NCBI RefSeq assembly: GCF_008727775.1
Contig: NZ_CP044232.1
Span: 868,001-932,000 of the forward strand
Length of the DNA stretch: 64,000 bases
Reading direction: 5' to 3'
From: Microbacterium lushaniae
Lineage (GTDB): Bacteria; Actinomycetota; Actinomycetes; Actinomycetales; Microbacteriaceae
Every line of letters starts with the position of its first letter. Position 1 is the first letter of the stretch. The translations under genes were made by a program, and so were the position numbers. Shown piece by piece: positions 11,227-20,654 of this stretch. The notes beneath the pieces were generated by a model, which saw nothing but the letters and a program-made list of their open reading frames with translations, did no database searches and was not told the DNA's origin.

Positions 11227-12459
11227 ATGAACAGAAAGCTCGCATCCCTTGCACTGGCCGGGGCGTCGGCCCTCGCTCTGGCCGGCTGCGCCGGCGGAGG
11301 CAGCGCCGGCGGCGACGGCGCGGAGATCCGCGTATGGCTCGTCGGCACCGACACCCCGCAGGAGGCCAGGGACCACCTCGTGGAGACGTTCGAAGAGGAC
11401 AACCCGGGCTCCACCCTCGTCATCGAGGAGCAGACGTGGGACGGACTCGTGGACAAACTCACCACGAGCCTTTCCAGCTCCGACAGCCCCGACCTCGTGG
11501 AGTTCGGCAACACGCAGGCCCCGGCGTTCACCTCCGTGGGAGCTCTGCTGGACATCTCCGACATCTACGAAGACCTCGGCGGCGATGACCTGCTGCCCGG
11601 TTTCGTCGAGGCCGGATCGTACGACGGCGCGTTCTACGCCGCGCCGCTGTACTCCGGGGCGCGCGTCGTCTTCGCCGACCCGGCGTTCGTCGCCGACCCC
11701 CCGGCGACCCTGGACGAATACGTCGCCCAGGGCGTGGAGCTGGCCACGGCCAATCCGGGCATGTCCGGCGTGTACTTCGCCGGGCAGGACTGGTACAACG
11801 CCCTGCCGTTCATCTGGGAGGCCGGCGGCGAGATCGCGGTGCAGGACGGCGAGGAGTGGGACGCGCAGTTCTCCTCGGCCGAATCCCTCGCCGGGCTCGA
11901 GCAGGTGCAGCAGCTGATGACGACCGCGTCGACGGCGCCGAAGGACGGCGACAACGCCGAACCGTGGACCCCGTACTGCGAGGGGACGGCGATCCAGTTC
12001 TCCGCCCCCAACTGGGCGCTGGGCCTGGCCAGCGAGTGCGAGACGGACGACCCGCCCGCCGCACCGCTCGTGTACGCCCTCCCGGGGGCGGACGGCGAGG
12101 TCGCGCAGGCATTCGCCGGCGGATCGAACATCGGCATCTCGGCGAACTCGGCCAACCCCGAGCTGGCCAAGAGCGCGCTGGAGATCATCCTGAGCGACGA
12201 GTTCCAGACCATCTACGGCGAGAACGGCCTCATCCCGGCCAAGCAGTCGCTCGCCTCGACACTGGGCGACAGCCCGGAGGCGCAGGCCTTCACGGCGGCC
12301 GCCGCGAACGCCAAGCTCACTCCCGCCTCGCCGAACTGGGCGGAGGTGGAGGCCTCCCGCGTGCTGGAGGACTTCTTCGTCCAGGTCGCACAGGGGGGAG
12401 ACCTCCCCGCGCTGGCCGAAGCGGTCGACACCAAGATCGAAGACATCCTCAACGGCTGA
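11227..12459 (+). CDS. ABC sugar-binding lipoprotein (family 1 solute-binding protein)
   Basis: 410 residues. Signal peptide with lipobox LAGC (Cys~21), then a mature domain of the carbohydrate-binding SBP family: early WLVGTDTPQEARDHL, and TSLSSSDSPDLVEFGNT for the hinge region. It delivers sugar to the two permeases that follow. GAAGGAAGG precedes the ATG at 11227. The kinase and nagB downstream point to GlcNAc or chito-oligosaccharides. No ATPase gene lies in the cluster, so a shared MsiK-type ATPase elsewhere is expected, as is usual in actinobacteria. Confidence 0.93.
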   Translation: MNRKLASLALAGASALALAGCAGGGSAGGDGAEIRVWLVGTDTPQEARDHLVETFEEDNPGSTLVIEEQTWDGLVDKLTTSLSSSDSPDLVEFGNTQAPAFTSVGALLDISDIYEDLGGDDLLPGFVEAGSYDGAFYAAPLYSGARVVFADPAFVADPPATLDEYVAQGVELATANPGMSGVYFAGQDWYNALPFIWEAGGEIAVQDGEEWDAQFSSAESLAGLEQVQQLMTTASTAPKDGDNAEPWTPYCEGTAIQFSAPNWALGLASECETDDPPAAPLVYALPGADGEVAQAFAGGSNIGISANSANPELAKSALEIILSDEFQTIYGENGLIPAKQSLASTLGDSPEAQAFTAAAANAKLTPASPNWAEVEASRVLEDFFVQVAQGGDLPALAEAVDTKIEDILNG

Positions 12460-12484
12460 TCCGCGCACGGACATCGGAGCTGCC

Positions 12485-13474
12485 ATGCCACGAGTGCACA
12501 GTGCCCCCGCGCCCGCCGTCAGCGGCGTGGACGGTGAGCGGCTGGTCGCCCCCTCGCCCCGCGCCTTCCCCGCCCGACGGCGGAGAAGGCGCGGGGGGTG
12601 GACGCCGTACGCGCTGCTGACGCCCGCGCTCATCGTCCTGGCGGCGCTGTCGGCGTGGCCCCTCGTGCAGCTGGTGGTGATGTCGTTCCAGGAGTTCGGG
12701 CGCGCCCAGGTGTTCGGCCGGCCGGCGGAGTTCATCGGCGCCGGCAACTACATCGCGGTGCTCACCGATCCGGAGTTCTGGCGCGTGCTGTCGCGCTCGC
12801 TGGCGTTCGCCGCCGTGTGCGTGGTCCTCACGATGGTGCTGGGCGTGCTCGTCGCGCTGCTCATGAAGCGGCTCGGCACGGCGCTGCGCACCCTGGTGTC
12901 GGTGGGCCTCCTGCTGGCGTGGGCGATGCCGCCGCTGTCGGCCACGATCGTGTGGGGCTGGATCTTCGACACGCAGTACGGCGTGCTCAACCACATCCTC
13001 AGCCGCTGGTTCGGTCTCCCGTTCGAGGGACACTCGTGGCTGCTCGCGCCGGAGAGCTTCTTCCTCGTCGCGACGGTCATCATCGTGTGGGGGGCGGTGC
13101 CCTTCGTGGCGTTCACCGTCTACGCCGGCCTCACGCAGGTGCCCGACGAGGTGATGGAGGCGGCGCAGCTGGATGGCGCGGGCGCGGCGAAGAGGTTCCT
13201 CCTCGTGGTGATGCCGTACCTCCGGCCGCTTCTGACCATCGTCACGATCCTGCAGGTGATCTGGGACCTGCGCGTGTTCACGCAGATCTACTCGCTGCAG
13301 TCGATCGGCGGCATCGCCGACCAGACCAACACGCTCGGGGTGTACATCTACCGCGTGTCCCTGGGGTCGGGGGACTTCGGCGTGGGCGGTGCGATCTCGG
13401 TGCTCGTGGTGCTGCTGCTGGTGGCGCTGTCGGCGTTCTACGTGCGCCGCACCGTGAAGGAGGAGACGCTGTGA
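12485..13474 (+). CDS. ABC sugar permease 1 (MalF/UgpA type)
   Basis: 329-residue inner-membrane permease of the CUT1 class with about six helices. The EAA loop that contacts the ATPase is visible as EVMEAAQLDGAGAAKRFLLV (~222-241). The basic N-terminus before the first helix (~40-60) is longer than usual. It ends in GTGA, overlapping the start of the second permease by 4 bp, so the two are translationally coupled. Confidence 0.95.
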   Translation: MPRVHSAPAPAVSGVDGERLVAPSPRAFPARRRRRRGGWTPYALLTPALIVLAALSAWPLVQLVVMSFQEFGRAQVFGRPAEFIGAGNYIAVLTDPEFWRVLSRSLAFAAVCVVLTMVLGVLVALLMKRLGTALRTLVSVGLLLAWAMPPLSATIVWGWIFDTQYGVLNHILSRWFGLPFEGHSWLLAPESFFLVATVIIVWGAVPFVAFTVYAGLTQVPDEVMEAAQLDGAGAAKRFLLVVMPYLRPLLTIVTILQVIWDLRVFTQIYSLQSIGGIADQTNTLGVYIYRVSLGSGDFGVGGAISVLVVLLLVALSAFYVRRTVKEETL

Positions 13475-14322
13475 ACCCGCGCACCCGCCGGCGCGCCGGG
13501 TCTGTGGCGGCGGGCGTCGCGGCGATCGCGGTGTTCGTGGCCTCGGCGTTCCCGGTGTACTGGATGGTCAACACCTCGCTGCAGCCCAACGCGCAGGTGC
13601 GCGGCAGCGAGCTGCGGTTCTGGCCCGAGAACGCGACGCTGGAGAACTACGTCGGCGTCATCTTCCGCGCCGACCGTGCGCCCTTCCTGCCCGCCCTCGG
13701 CAACTCCCTCGCGGTCACGCTGCTCACGGTGCTGGTGGCGCTCGTGGTCGCCTTCCTCGCAGCGCTCGCCGTCTCCCGGTTCCGTTTCCGCTCGCGCGCG
13801 GCCTTCCTCGTGGCGATCCTCATCGTGCAGATGATCCCGGCCGAGGCGATGATCATCTCGATCTTCCGCCTGGTGGACGGGTGGCACCTGCTCAACTCCG
13901 TCATCGGCCTGACCGCCGTGTACGTGGCCACGGTGCTCCCGTTCACGATCTGGACCCTGCGGGGATTCGTGCAGGGCATCCCGGTGGAGCTGGAGGAGGC
14001 CGGCATGGTCGACGGCCTCAGCCGGGCGCAGGCGTTCTGGCGCGTGACCTTCCCTCTGCTGGCGCCCGGGCTCGTCGCGACGGGGGTGTTCGGGTTCATC
14101 CAGGCCTGGAACGAGTTCGTCTTCGCCCTCGTGCTCAATCCGCGGCCCGACGCCATGACGCTGCCGGTGTGGCTGCGCACCTTCCTCGACCCCAACGGCG
14201 GTATCAACTGGGCCGAGCTGATGGCGGGATCCACGCTCGTCGCGGTGCCGGTCGTGGTGTTCTTCCTCATCGTGCAGCACCGCATGACCAGCGGCCTGGT
14301 CTCCGGGGCGGTCAAAGGCTGA
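13471..14322 (+). CDS. ABC sugar permease 2 (MalG/UgpE type)
   Basis: 283 residues, about six membrane helices, with the CUT1 loop EEAGMVDGLSRAQAFW (~175-190) and the C-terminal WNEFVFALVL segment. The GTG start at 13471 overlaps the first permease stop. Its own stop overlaps the kinase ATG (TGATG). Partner of the preceding permease in amino-sugar or oligosaccharide import. Confidence 0.95.
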   Translation: MNPRTRRRAGSVAAGVAAIAVFVASAFPVYWMVNTSLQPNAQVRGSELRFWPENATLENYVGVIFRADRAPFLPALGNSLAVTLLTVLVALVVAFLAALAVSRFRFRSRAAFLVAILIVQMIPAEAMIISIFRLVDGWHLLNSVIGLTAVYVATVLPFTIWTLRGFVQGIPVELEEAGMVDGLSRAQAFWRVTFPLLAPGLVATGVFGFIQAWNEFVFALVLNPRPDAMTLPVWLRTFLDPNGGINWAELMAGSTLVAVPVVVFFLIVQHRMTSGLVSGAVKG

Positions 14323-15275
14323 TGGCGGCACACGCAGCGGCGGACGCGGAATCCCGCATCCGCATCGGCCTCGACGTGGGCGGGACCAAGACCGACGCCG
14401 TCGCGCTCGCCGCCGACGATTCGGTGCTCGCCCGCGTGCGGCGCCCGAGCGGGTGGGGGCCCGATGCGACCGTCCGCGGCATCCTCGGAGCCGTCGCCGA
14501 GCTGACGGCGGATCCGCGCGCGGCCGGGCGTGCCGTGGCGTCGGTCGGCATCGGCGTGCCCGGGCAGGTGGATGGGCGCGGCGCGCGCGTCGTGCACGCG
14601 GTCAACCTCGGCATCGAGCGGCTCGACCTGGCCGAGCGCATCGAAGGGGCCCTGGGCGTGCCGGTGCGCGTGGAGAACGACGTGAAAGCCGCCGCGGCGG
14701 GCGCGTGGCGGCTGCACGGCGGGGAAGGAACGCTGGCGTACGTCAACGTGGGCACCGGGATCGCGGCCGCCCTCGTCGTGGACGGCGCGGTATGGCGCGG
14801 CTCCCGCGGGGCAGCCGGCGAGGTGGGACATGTCTCCGTCGACCCGGCCGGCCCGCCGTGCGCATGCGGTCAGCGCGGATGCATCGAAGCACTCGCGGGC
14901 GGAGCATCCGTCGCCGCGCGGTGGGGCACAGCGGCGACGCACCCCGTGCGCGCCGTGTTCGACGCGGCGGATGCCGGCGACGAACGGGCCCGCGCCCTCC
15001 GCCGTGACGTGGCCGCGGGGATCGCTGCGGCGGTGCGGATTCTCGTGCTGACCACGGATGCCGATACGGTCGTTCTAGGCGGCGGACTCACCGCGCTCGG
15101 CCCGCGCCTGACCGACGATGTCGTCGCGGCGCTGCACGACAGCGCCGCGGGGTCCGCGTTCCTGCGCTCGGTGGCGGTGGCCGAACGCCTCCGGGTGCTG
15201 CCGGCCGGGTCACCGGCGGCGGCGGTGGGCGCCGCGCTCGTCGGCGCAGAAGAGGAGGTACTCAGCCGTGGCTGA
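14322..15275 (+). CDS. ROK-family sugar kinase, probable N-acetylglucosamine kinase
   Basis: 317 residues. ATP-binding GLDVGGTKTD (~17-26), catalytic Asp in ENDVKAA, sugar/zinc GEVGHVSVD and zinc-binding CACGQRGCIE all agree with ROK kinases. There is no helix-turn-helix, unlike the ROK regulator upstream. It should phosphorylate the sugar after ABC import, which the following nagB requires. Substrate (GlcNAc or glucosamine) is inferred from context. ATG at 14322 shares one base with the previous stop. Confidence 0.9.
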   Translation: MAAHAAADAESRIRIGLDVGGTKTDAVALAADDSVLARVRRPSGWGPDATVRGILGAVAELTADPRAAGRAVASVGIGVPGQVDGRGARVVHAVNLGIERLDLAERIEGALGVPVRVENDVKAAAAGAWRLHGGEGTLAYVNVGTGIAAALVVDGAVWRGSRGAAGEVGHVSVDPAGPPCACGQRGCIEALAGGASVAARWGTAATHPVRAVFDAADAGDERARALRRDVAAGIAAAVRILVLTTDADTVVLGGGLTALGPRLTDDVVAALHDSAAGSAFLRSVAVAERLRVLPAGSPAAAVGAALVGAEEEVLSRG

Positions 15276-16047
15276 AGTCGTCATCGTTCCCGATCGCCAG
15301 GCAGCCGGCGCGCTCGTGGCCGACGAGGTGGCGCGGCTCGTGCGCGCGCGCCCCGACACGGTGCTGGGGGTGGCGACCGGCTCGACCCCCCTGCCGGTGT
15401 ACGAGGCGCTGCCCGAACGCCTGGCGGGCGCCGACCTCTCCCGCGTGCAGGCGTTCGCCCTCGACGAATACGTCGGCCTGGATCCGCAGCATCCGGAGAG
15501 CTACCGCTCGGTGATCCAGCGCGAGGTCGTGGAACCTCTGGGCCTGGACCCGCGGCGCGTGCACGTCCCGGACGGGTCGGCGGAGGGCATCGCGGAGGCG
15601 GGGGAGAAGTACGAGCAGGCCATCGCCGCCGCCGGCGGCATCGACCTTCAGCTGCTGGGGATCGGCACCGACGGTCACATCGGCTTCAACGAGCCGGGTT
15701 CCTCGTTCGCCTCCCGCACGCGCGTGAAGACCCTCACGCGGCAGACGCGGGAGGACAACGCCCGCTTCTTCGACCGCGTCGAGGACGTGCCGCGGCACTG
15801 CATCACGCAGGGACTCGGGACGATCCTGGCGGCGCGCCACCTCGTGCTCCTGGCCTTCGGCGCCGGCAAGGCCGAGGCGGTGGCCGGAGCCGTCGAGGGC
15901 CCGGTGACGGCGTCTCTCCCCGCCTCGGCGATCCAGCTGCACCCTCGCGTCACGGTCGTCATCGACGAGGAGGCCGCCGCGGGGCTCCGCTTCGCCGACT
16001 ACTACCGCGAGACGTACGAGCACAAGCCCGCGTGGCAGGGCCTGTGA
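15268..16047 (+). CDS. nagB: glucosamine-6-phosphate deaminase
   Basis: Converts glucosamine-6-phosphate to fructose-6-phosphate and ammonia, the last step of GlcNAc use. 259 residues, normal for the family. Residues matching E. coli Asp72, Asp141, His143 and Glu148 are at about 66 (LDEYVG), 135, 137 and 142 (GTDGHIGFNEPG). The GTG at 15268 is chosen because AGAGGAGG precedes it; it overlaps the kinase by 8 bp. It is the last gene of the uptake operon and converges on the oxidase gene. Confidence 0.96.
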   Translation: MAEVVIVPDRQAAGALVADEVARLVRARPDTVLGVATGSTPLPVYEALPERLAGADLSRVQAFALDEYVGLDPQHPESYRSVIQREVVEPLGLDPRRVHVPDGSAEGIAEAGEKYEQAIAAAGGIDLQLLGIGTDGHIGFNEPGSSFASRTRVKTLTRQTREDNARFFDRVEDVPRHCITQGLGTILAARHLVLLAFGAGKAEAVAGAVEGPVTASLPASAIQLHPRVTVVIDEEAAAGLRFADYYRETYEHKPAWQGL

Positions 16048-16069
16048 CGCATCCGCGGCGGGTCCGGGG

Positions 16070-17434
16070 TCAGGGCGTGAACACCTTGCCGGGGTTGAGG
16101 ATGCCGGCCGGATCGAACACGCGCGCGATCTGCCGCTGCATCTCCCACTGATCCTCACCGAGCTCGTCCGCGAGCCAGCGGCGCTTGAGCACGCCGACGC
16201 CGTGCTCGCCCGTGAGCGTCCCGCCCAGCGCGAGGGCGGCCTGGAACAGCTCGCCCGCGGCCTGCCAGATCTCCTCCGGCACCTCGGGACCGGGGACGAC
16301 GAAGTTCGGGTGCAGGTTGCCGTCGCCGGCGTGCGCCACGGTGGGGATCGCGACGCCGTAGCGGCGCTCGAGGTCGGCGATCACCTCGAACATCGCCGGC
16401 AGCGCGCTGCGGGGCACCGAGACGTCTTCGATCAGCGTCGTGCCCGCCGTCTCCCACGCCGGATGCATCGACCGGCGGATCGACAGGAGGTGAGCGGCCT
16501 GCGCCTCGTCGGCGGCGAGGACGACGGCGCCGCCGGATGCCACGAGGGTCGCCGCGATCGCGTCGGCCTCGGCCGTCGCCGCCGGGCCGTCGGTCTGCAC
16601 GAGCAGCTGCGCGGCGCCGGGCGCGGGGGCGGGCAGGCCCAGGTAGGCGTGCGTGCGGGCGAGGCTCGTCGCATCCATCAGCTCCATGATCGCCGGCTGC
16701 ACACCCGAGGCCGTCACGGCGGCGGAGGCGACGGCGGCCGTCCGCACGTCGGGGAAGGTCGCCGACAGCGTGCGCACCTCGCCGGGGATGAGGCGGCGCA
16801 GCTTCAGCGTCGCGGCGACGACGACACCCAGCACACCCTCCGACCCGATCACGAGGGACGTCAGGTCAAGACCCGTGACGCCCTTGACGCTGCGGTGTCC
16901 GAGGCGCAGCAGGCGCCCGTCGGCGAGGACCAGGTCGACGCCGAGGACCGCGTCGCGGACGACGCCGTACTTGGCGCACAGGAGCCCGCCGGCCCCGGTG
17001 GCGATGTTGCCCCCGACGGTGGAGATGTCGCGGCTGGCGGGGTCGGGCGCCCACCACAGGCCCTGTTCGGCCAGGACCGCGTTCAGGTCGGCGTTGATGA
17101 TCCCGGGCTCCACGACGGCGAGCAGGTCGTCGCGTCGCACCTCGAGGATGCGGTCCATTCCGCGCAGCGACAGCGCGATCTCGCCCGCGCCGGTGTTGGC
17201 GCCGCCGGCCAGTCCCGTCCCGGCACCGCGGGGGACCACAGGCGTCGCGGTCTCGGAGGCGATCCGCATGACCGCCTGCACGTCGGAGACCGAACCGGCG
17301 TGCACGACGGCCAGCGGCAGGCCCTCGGCGGCGTGCCCGGATTTGTCGGCGCGGGCGGCGTGGAGGGCGTCGGGGGACGTGTCGACGCGGTCGCCCAGTT
17401 CGGCGACGAGCCGCGCGACGACGTCGGCGCTCAC
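16070..17434 (-). CDS. FAD-linked oxidase of the GlcD / D-lactate dehydrogenase type
   Basis: 454 residues. FAD-binding (PCMH) domain with VVPRGAGTGLAGGANTGAG (~67-85) and the oxidase C-terminal domain ending in GTLTGEHGVGVLKRRWL, both typical of glycolate and D-2-hydroxyacid dehydrogenases. It oxidises a D-2-hydroxyacid; glycolate, D-lactate or D-2-hydroxyglutarate cannot be separated by eye. GTG at 17434 overlaps the stop of the membrane-protein gene by 4 bp. It sits between the two halves of the nag locus but has no clear link to amino sugars. Confidence 0.88.
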   Translation of the reverse strand: MSADVVARLVAELGDRVDTSPDALHAARADKSGHAAEGLPLAVVHAGSVSDVQAVMRIASETATPVVPRGAGTGLAGGANTGAGEIALSLRGMDRILEVRRDDLLAVVEPGIINADLNAVLAEQGLWWAPDPASRDISTVGGNIATGAGGLLCAKYGVVRDAVLGVDLVLADGRLLRLGHRSVKGVTGLDLTSLVIGSEGVLGVVVAATLKLRRLIPGEVRTLSATFPDVRTAAVASAAVTASGVQPAIMELMDATSLARTHAYLGLPAPAPGAAQLLVQTDGPAATAEADAIAATLVASGGAVVLAADEAQAAHLLSIRRSMHPAWETAGTTLIEDVSVPRSALPAMFEVIADLERRYGVAIPTVAHAGDGNLHPNFVVPGPEVPEEIWQAAGELFQAALALGGTLTGEHGVGVLKRRWLADELGEDQWEMQRQIARVFDPAGILNPGKVFTP

Positions 17435-17826
17435 GACAGGCGCCGGCGCCCCGTGACCAGCCCGAACACCACGGCGACGACGCCGTAGCCGAGCCCGATC
17501 CACGGCTGCCCCATGCTCCACCACGCGATCGTCGCGGACAGGTACACGAGCAGCTCGACAACGGCGCGGACGAAGGGGTGCACGGCCAGCACGGCACGCG
17601 GGGAGACGAACAGCGCCCACACGAGGATGGCCACCACGGGTGCGCCGATCCCGAACACGAGGTTCCACGGGAAGGGCCAGCCGGTGAAGCCCCACAGGGC
17701 GAGGGTTCCGAAGGCGATCAGGCCGCACAGGACGGAGATGATCTCCACGACCGAGACGGCGGGCCGGGTGCCCGGTTCGGCCGGGGTTTCGGGGCGCACG
17801 TACGGGGTCTCGGTCATGGCCTTCAT
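17431..17826 (-). CDS. DUF2568 (YrdB-like) small membrane protein
   Basis: 131 residues: a short polar N-terminus, then about four membrane helices (from VEIISVLCGLIAFGTLALWG to the end). The VSPRAVLAVHPFVRAVVELL stretch and overall size fit the DUF2568 family of unknown function. It is coupled to the FAD oxidase (GTGA overlap). ATG at 17826, with an in-frame ATG three codons later. Confidence 0.75.
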   Translation of the reverse strand: MKAMTETPYVRPETPAEPGTRPAVSVVEIISVLCGLIAFGTLALWGFTGWPFPWNLVFGIGAPVVAILVWALFVSPRAVLAVHPFVRAVVELLVYLSATIAWWSMGQPWIGLGYGVVAVVFGLVTGRRRLS

Positions 17827-17853
17827 TCTACGGCGGGCAGCTCACGCGAACGC

Positions 17854-19002
17854 TCAGCGGACGGGCGCCCCACCCGCCCACACGGCCCGGACGTTCAGGC
17901 CGGCATCCAGGAGCACGGCGTCGGCGCGGCCGCCCGGGCGCAGGTGCCCCACCTCGTCGCCGGCGCCGATGGCGCGGGCAGGGGTGGCCGTGACGGCGCG
18001 CAGCGCCTCCGGGAGGGGCACTCCGGCGGCCACCGCCACGCGCACGGCGTGGTCCTGCGTGAGGGTCGACCCTGCGATCGCACCGCCGTCGGCCAGACGT
18101 GCGACGCCGCCGGTGACGTCGACGGTGAGCCCGCCGAGGGTGTACCTGCCGTCGCCCACCCCGGTGGCGGCCATCGCGTCGCTGACGAGCGCGATCCGCC
18201 CCGGCGCCGCCGCGAAGGCGATCCGCACGAGCTCGGGATGCACATGCACGCCGTCGGCGATCAGCTCGATCGTGACGCGGTCATCCGTCAGCGCCGCGCC
18301 GGCGGGCCCGGGTGCGCGGTGGTGCAGGCCCGGCATCGCGTTGAACACGTGGGTCAGGATGCGGGCGCCCGCGTCGAACGCGGCCGCCGTCAGCGCCGCA
18401 TCCGCGCCGGTGTGCCCGATCGCAGCGACCGCACCGGCCGCGGTCAGGTCTCGGATCGCCTCGAAGGCGCCGGGCAGCTCGGGTGCGATCGTGACCTGGC
18501 GCACGGTTCCCGCGCCCGCCGTCAGGAGGGCCTCGACGGCGACGGGGGACGCGAGGGCGGCCGGGTCGTGCGCGCCGCGGTGGGCGGGGTCCAGGAACGG
18601 ACCCTCCAAGTGCGACCCGAGGATGTCGGCGTCGGTGCGCGCGAGCTCGGCGATCATGCGCGTGCGCCGGACGAGGTCGTCCAGGGGAGCGGTCACCAGC
18701 GACACCACGGCGCTCGTGGTGCCGTGCCGGCGGTGCAGCGTCCGGGCGGCGCGGATGGCGTCGGGCCCGTCGTCGAACGCGAACCCGCCGCCGCCGTGCC
18801 CGTGGATGTCGACGAAACCGGGGGAGAGGATCGCGCCGGGGCCCGCCAGCTCCGCCGCATCCACGACGGTGTCGGCTGCGGCGTCCTGCCAGGAGCGACC
18901 CGTGCCGCGCTCGGCGACGCGGCCGCCGGCGAAGCGCACCCACGCGGCATCCGTGCGCGTGCCGCCGTCGAGGAGGGCGGCGGAATGGACGATCGTGCTC
19001 AT
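17854..19002 (-). CDS. nagA: N-acetylglucosamine-6-phosphate deacetylase
   Basis: Removes the acetyl group from GlcNAc-6-phosphate to feed nagB. 382-residue amidohydrolase: PGFVDIHGHGGGGF near ~63-76, SHLEGPFLDPAHRGAH carrying the metal-binding Glu, IGHTGAD and THVFNAM with the metal His residues, and the catalytic Asp in LVSDAM. All key residues are present. ATG at 19002 overlaps the hexosaminidase stop by 4 bp. The pair converges on, rather than joins, the nagB operon. Confidence 0.95.
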   Translation of the reverse strand: MSTIVHSAALLDGGTRTDAAWVRFAGGRVAERGTGRSWQDAAADTVVDAAELAGPGAILSPGFVDIHGHGGGGFAFDDGPDAIRAARTLHRRHGTTSAVVSLVTAPLDDLVRRTRMIAELARTDADILGSHLEGPFLDPAHRGAHDPAALASPVAVEALLTAGAGTVRQVTIAPELPGAFEAIRDLTAAGAVAAIGHTGADAALTAAAFDAGARILTHVFNAMPGLHHRAPGPAGAALTDDRVTIELIADGVHVHPELVRIAFAAAPGRIALVSDAMAATGVGDGRYTLGGLTVDVTGGVARLADGGAIAGSTLTQDHAVRVAVAAGVPLPEALRAVTATPARAIGAGDEVGHLRPGGRADAVLLDAGLNVRAVWAGGAPVR

Positions 19003-20555
19003 TCGAGGTGCCACGGGATCTCCGTGGACGCGGTGAATCCGATCCCCAGCGCAGCCCACAGCGGCCCGAGCCCGCCCACGCGCTCGCGGAACGAGTCCCA
19101 TGTGCGTGCGGCGCTCGCCGACGGGGCGGGCGACCACGCGATCTCGGCGGCGGCGGCCAGGCGGGGGAAGACCAGGGCGTCGATGTCGGCCAGGGTGCGC
19201 ACCGTCTCGGTCCACAGCGGCGCCTCCACGCCGAGGATGTCGCCGGGCTCCACGCCGGGCAGCATCCCCGCCGGCTCCCAGTCGTACGCGCGGCGGACGC
19301 TGGTCGGGCCGTCCGCCCACGTCAGGCCCAGCGGGAAGTCGGCGTCGGGCTTCATATCGAGATAGGCGGCGTCGGAGGGGGAGAGGATCACCGCGGCTGC
19401 CCGGGCGGCCGTCGTGGAGGGGCTGGGGGTGACGAAACCCCAGTACTGCGCGATGAGGTCGGCCGGCAGCGGCGCGACGGCGCTGGCCTCATGCCACGCG
19501 ATCGCGGTCTTGCCGGTGGCGGCGATGATCCCCACCGTGCGGGCGATGATCGCGGCGTAGTCGGCCGGATCCGTCCCGAGCGCCTCGTCGCCGCCGAGGT
19601 GCAGGTACGGCCCGGGGGTGAGGACGGCGAGCTCGCCGAACACGTCGGCGAGGAAGGCGTCGGTGCGCGCATCGCCGATCCGCAGCGACGAGAAGCCGAC
19701 CGCGATGCCCGTGTAGGGCTGCCCGGCCACCGGCAGGGGCACGCCGGCCGCCTCGGCGTCGGCCCGCACCTCGTCGGTGATGACGGGGTCGGCGGCGATC
19801 TCGGGGTAGGCGAGCCCGACCGCGTGCGTGTGCCCGGGGATGTCGACCTCGGGCACGACCGTGACGTGCCGGGATGCCGCATACGAGAGGATCCGCGCGT
19901 AGTCCTCCTGCGTGTAGAAGCCGCCGTCGTCGCCTCCCACCGCCGTGCCGGCCGCGCGCGCGGTGAGCTCGGGGCGGGAGCGCAGCTGCAGGCGCCACCC
20001 CTGATCGTCGGTGAGGTGCAGGTGCAGGTGGTTGCACTTGAGCGAGGCCGCCCGATCGATGAACGACATCACCTCCTCGACGCCGAAGAAGTGGCGCGCG
20101 ACGTCGAGCATCACGCCCCGGTAGGCGAAGCGCGGGGCGTCCTCGATCTCCACCGGGGATAGTACCCACTCGCCCTCATGACGCCGGAGCAGCTGTGCCA
20201 GCGTCTGCACGCCGTAGAACAGCCCCGCCGCATCCGCCCCGGTGACGGTGACCGACGCCTCGTCGACGGTGAGGACGTAGGACTCCGGCGGGGTGGCCGG
20301 GCGATCGGCGGGACCGGGGGCGTCCGCGGCGACCCCCGCGGCGTCCGCGGCGTCGGCGGCATCCGTGGCGACGCGCAGGCGGATGCTGCCGGATGCCGCG
20401 GGCGTCAGCTCCAGGCCCGTGCGGGCCCGTACGAGCCGTGCGAGTTCGGCGGCCGCATCCGGATCTCCGGCGACGCTCGCGCCGGCGAGGGGGAACGGGG
20501 TGCCCTCGCGCGGGCGCAGGGCGGCGGGGAACGGCACCACGGTCGGTGTCGGCAC
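18999..20555 (-). CDS. beta-N-acetylhexosaminidase, GH20
   Basis: 518 residues. An N-terminal GH20b domain (~1-135) contains an Ala/Asp-rich loop (~64-85). The catalytic barrel (~144-490) has the Asp-Glu pair of substrate-assisted catalysis in HLGGDEALG (Asp323-Glu324) and HLHLTDDQGWRL near 177-188. It releases GlcNAc from chito-oligosaccharide ends. There is no signal peptide, so it should work inside the cell on imported oligomers. GTG at 20555 with AAGGAG 7 bases upstream. Operon with nagA. Confidence 0.94.
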   Translation of the reverse strand: MPTPTVVPFPAALRPREGTPFPLAGASVAGDPDAAAELARLVRARTGLELTPAASGSIRLRVATDAADAADAAGVAADAPGPADRPATPPESYVLTVDEASVTVTGADAAGLFYGVQTLAQLLRRHEGEWVLSPVEIEDAPRFAYRGVMLDVARHFFGVEEVMSFIDRAASLKCNHLHLHLTDDQGWRLQLRSRPELTARAAGTAVGGDDGGFYTQEDYARILSYAASRHVTVVPEVDIPGHTHAVGLAYPEIAADPVITDEVRADAEAAGVPLPVAGQPYTGIAVGFSSLRIGDARTDAFLADVFGELAVLTPGPYLHLGGDEALGTDPADYAAIIARTVGIIAATGKTAIAWHEASAVAPLPADLIAQYWGFVTPSPSTTAARAAAVILSPSDAAYLDMKPDADFPLGLTWADGPTSVRRAYDWEPAGMLPGVEPGDILGVEAPLWTETVRTLADIDALVFPRLAAAAEIAWSPAPSASAARTWDSFRERVGGLGPLWAALGIGFTASTEIPWHLE

Positions 20556-20654
20556 GATGCTCCTTCGCGGCCGGCTCGGCGGCCTCGGCTTGCGTCTGAC
20601 GCCGGTGGCAGTGCGGCGTTTCCCCACTGTATCCCCGAGGCGGTACGCTGGTCT

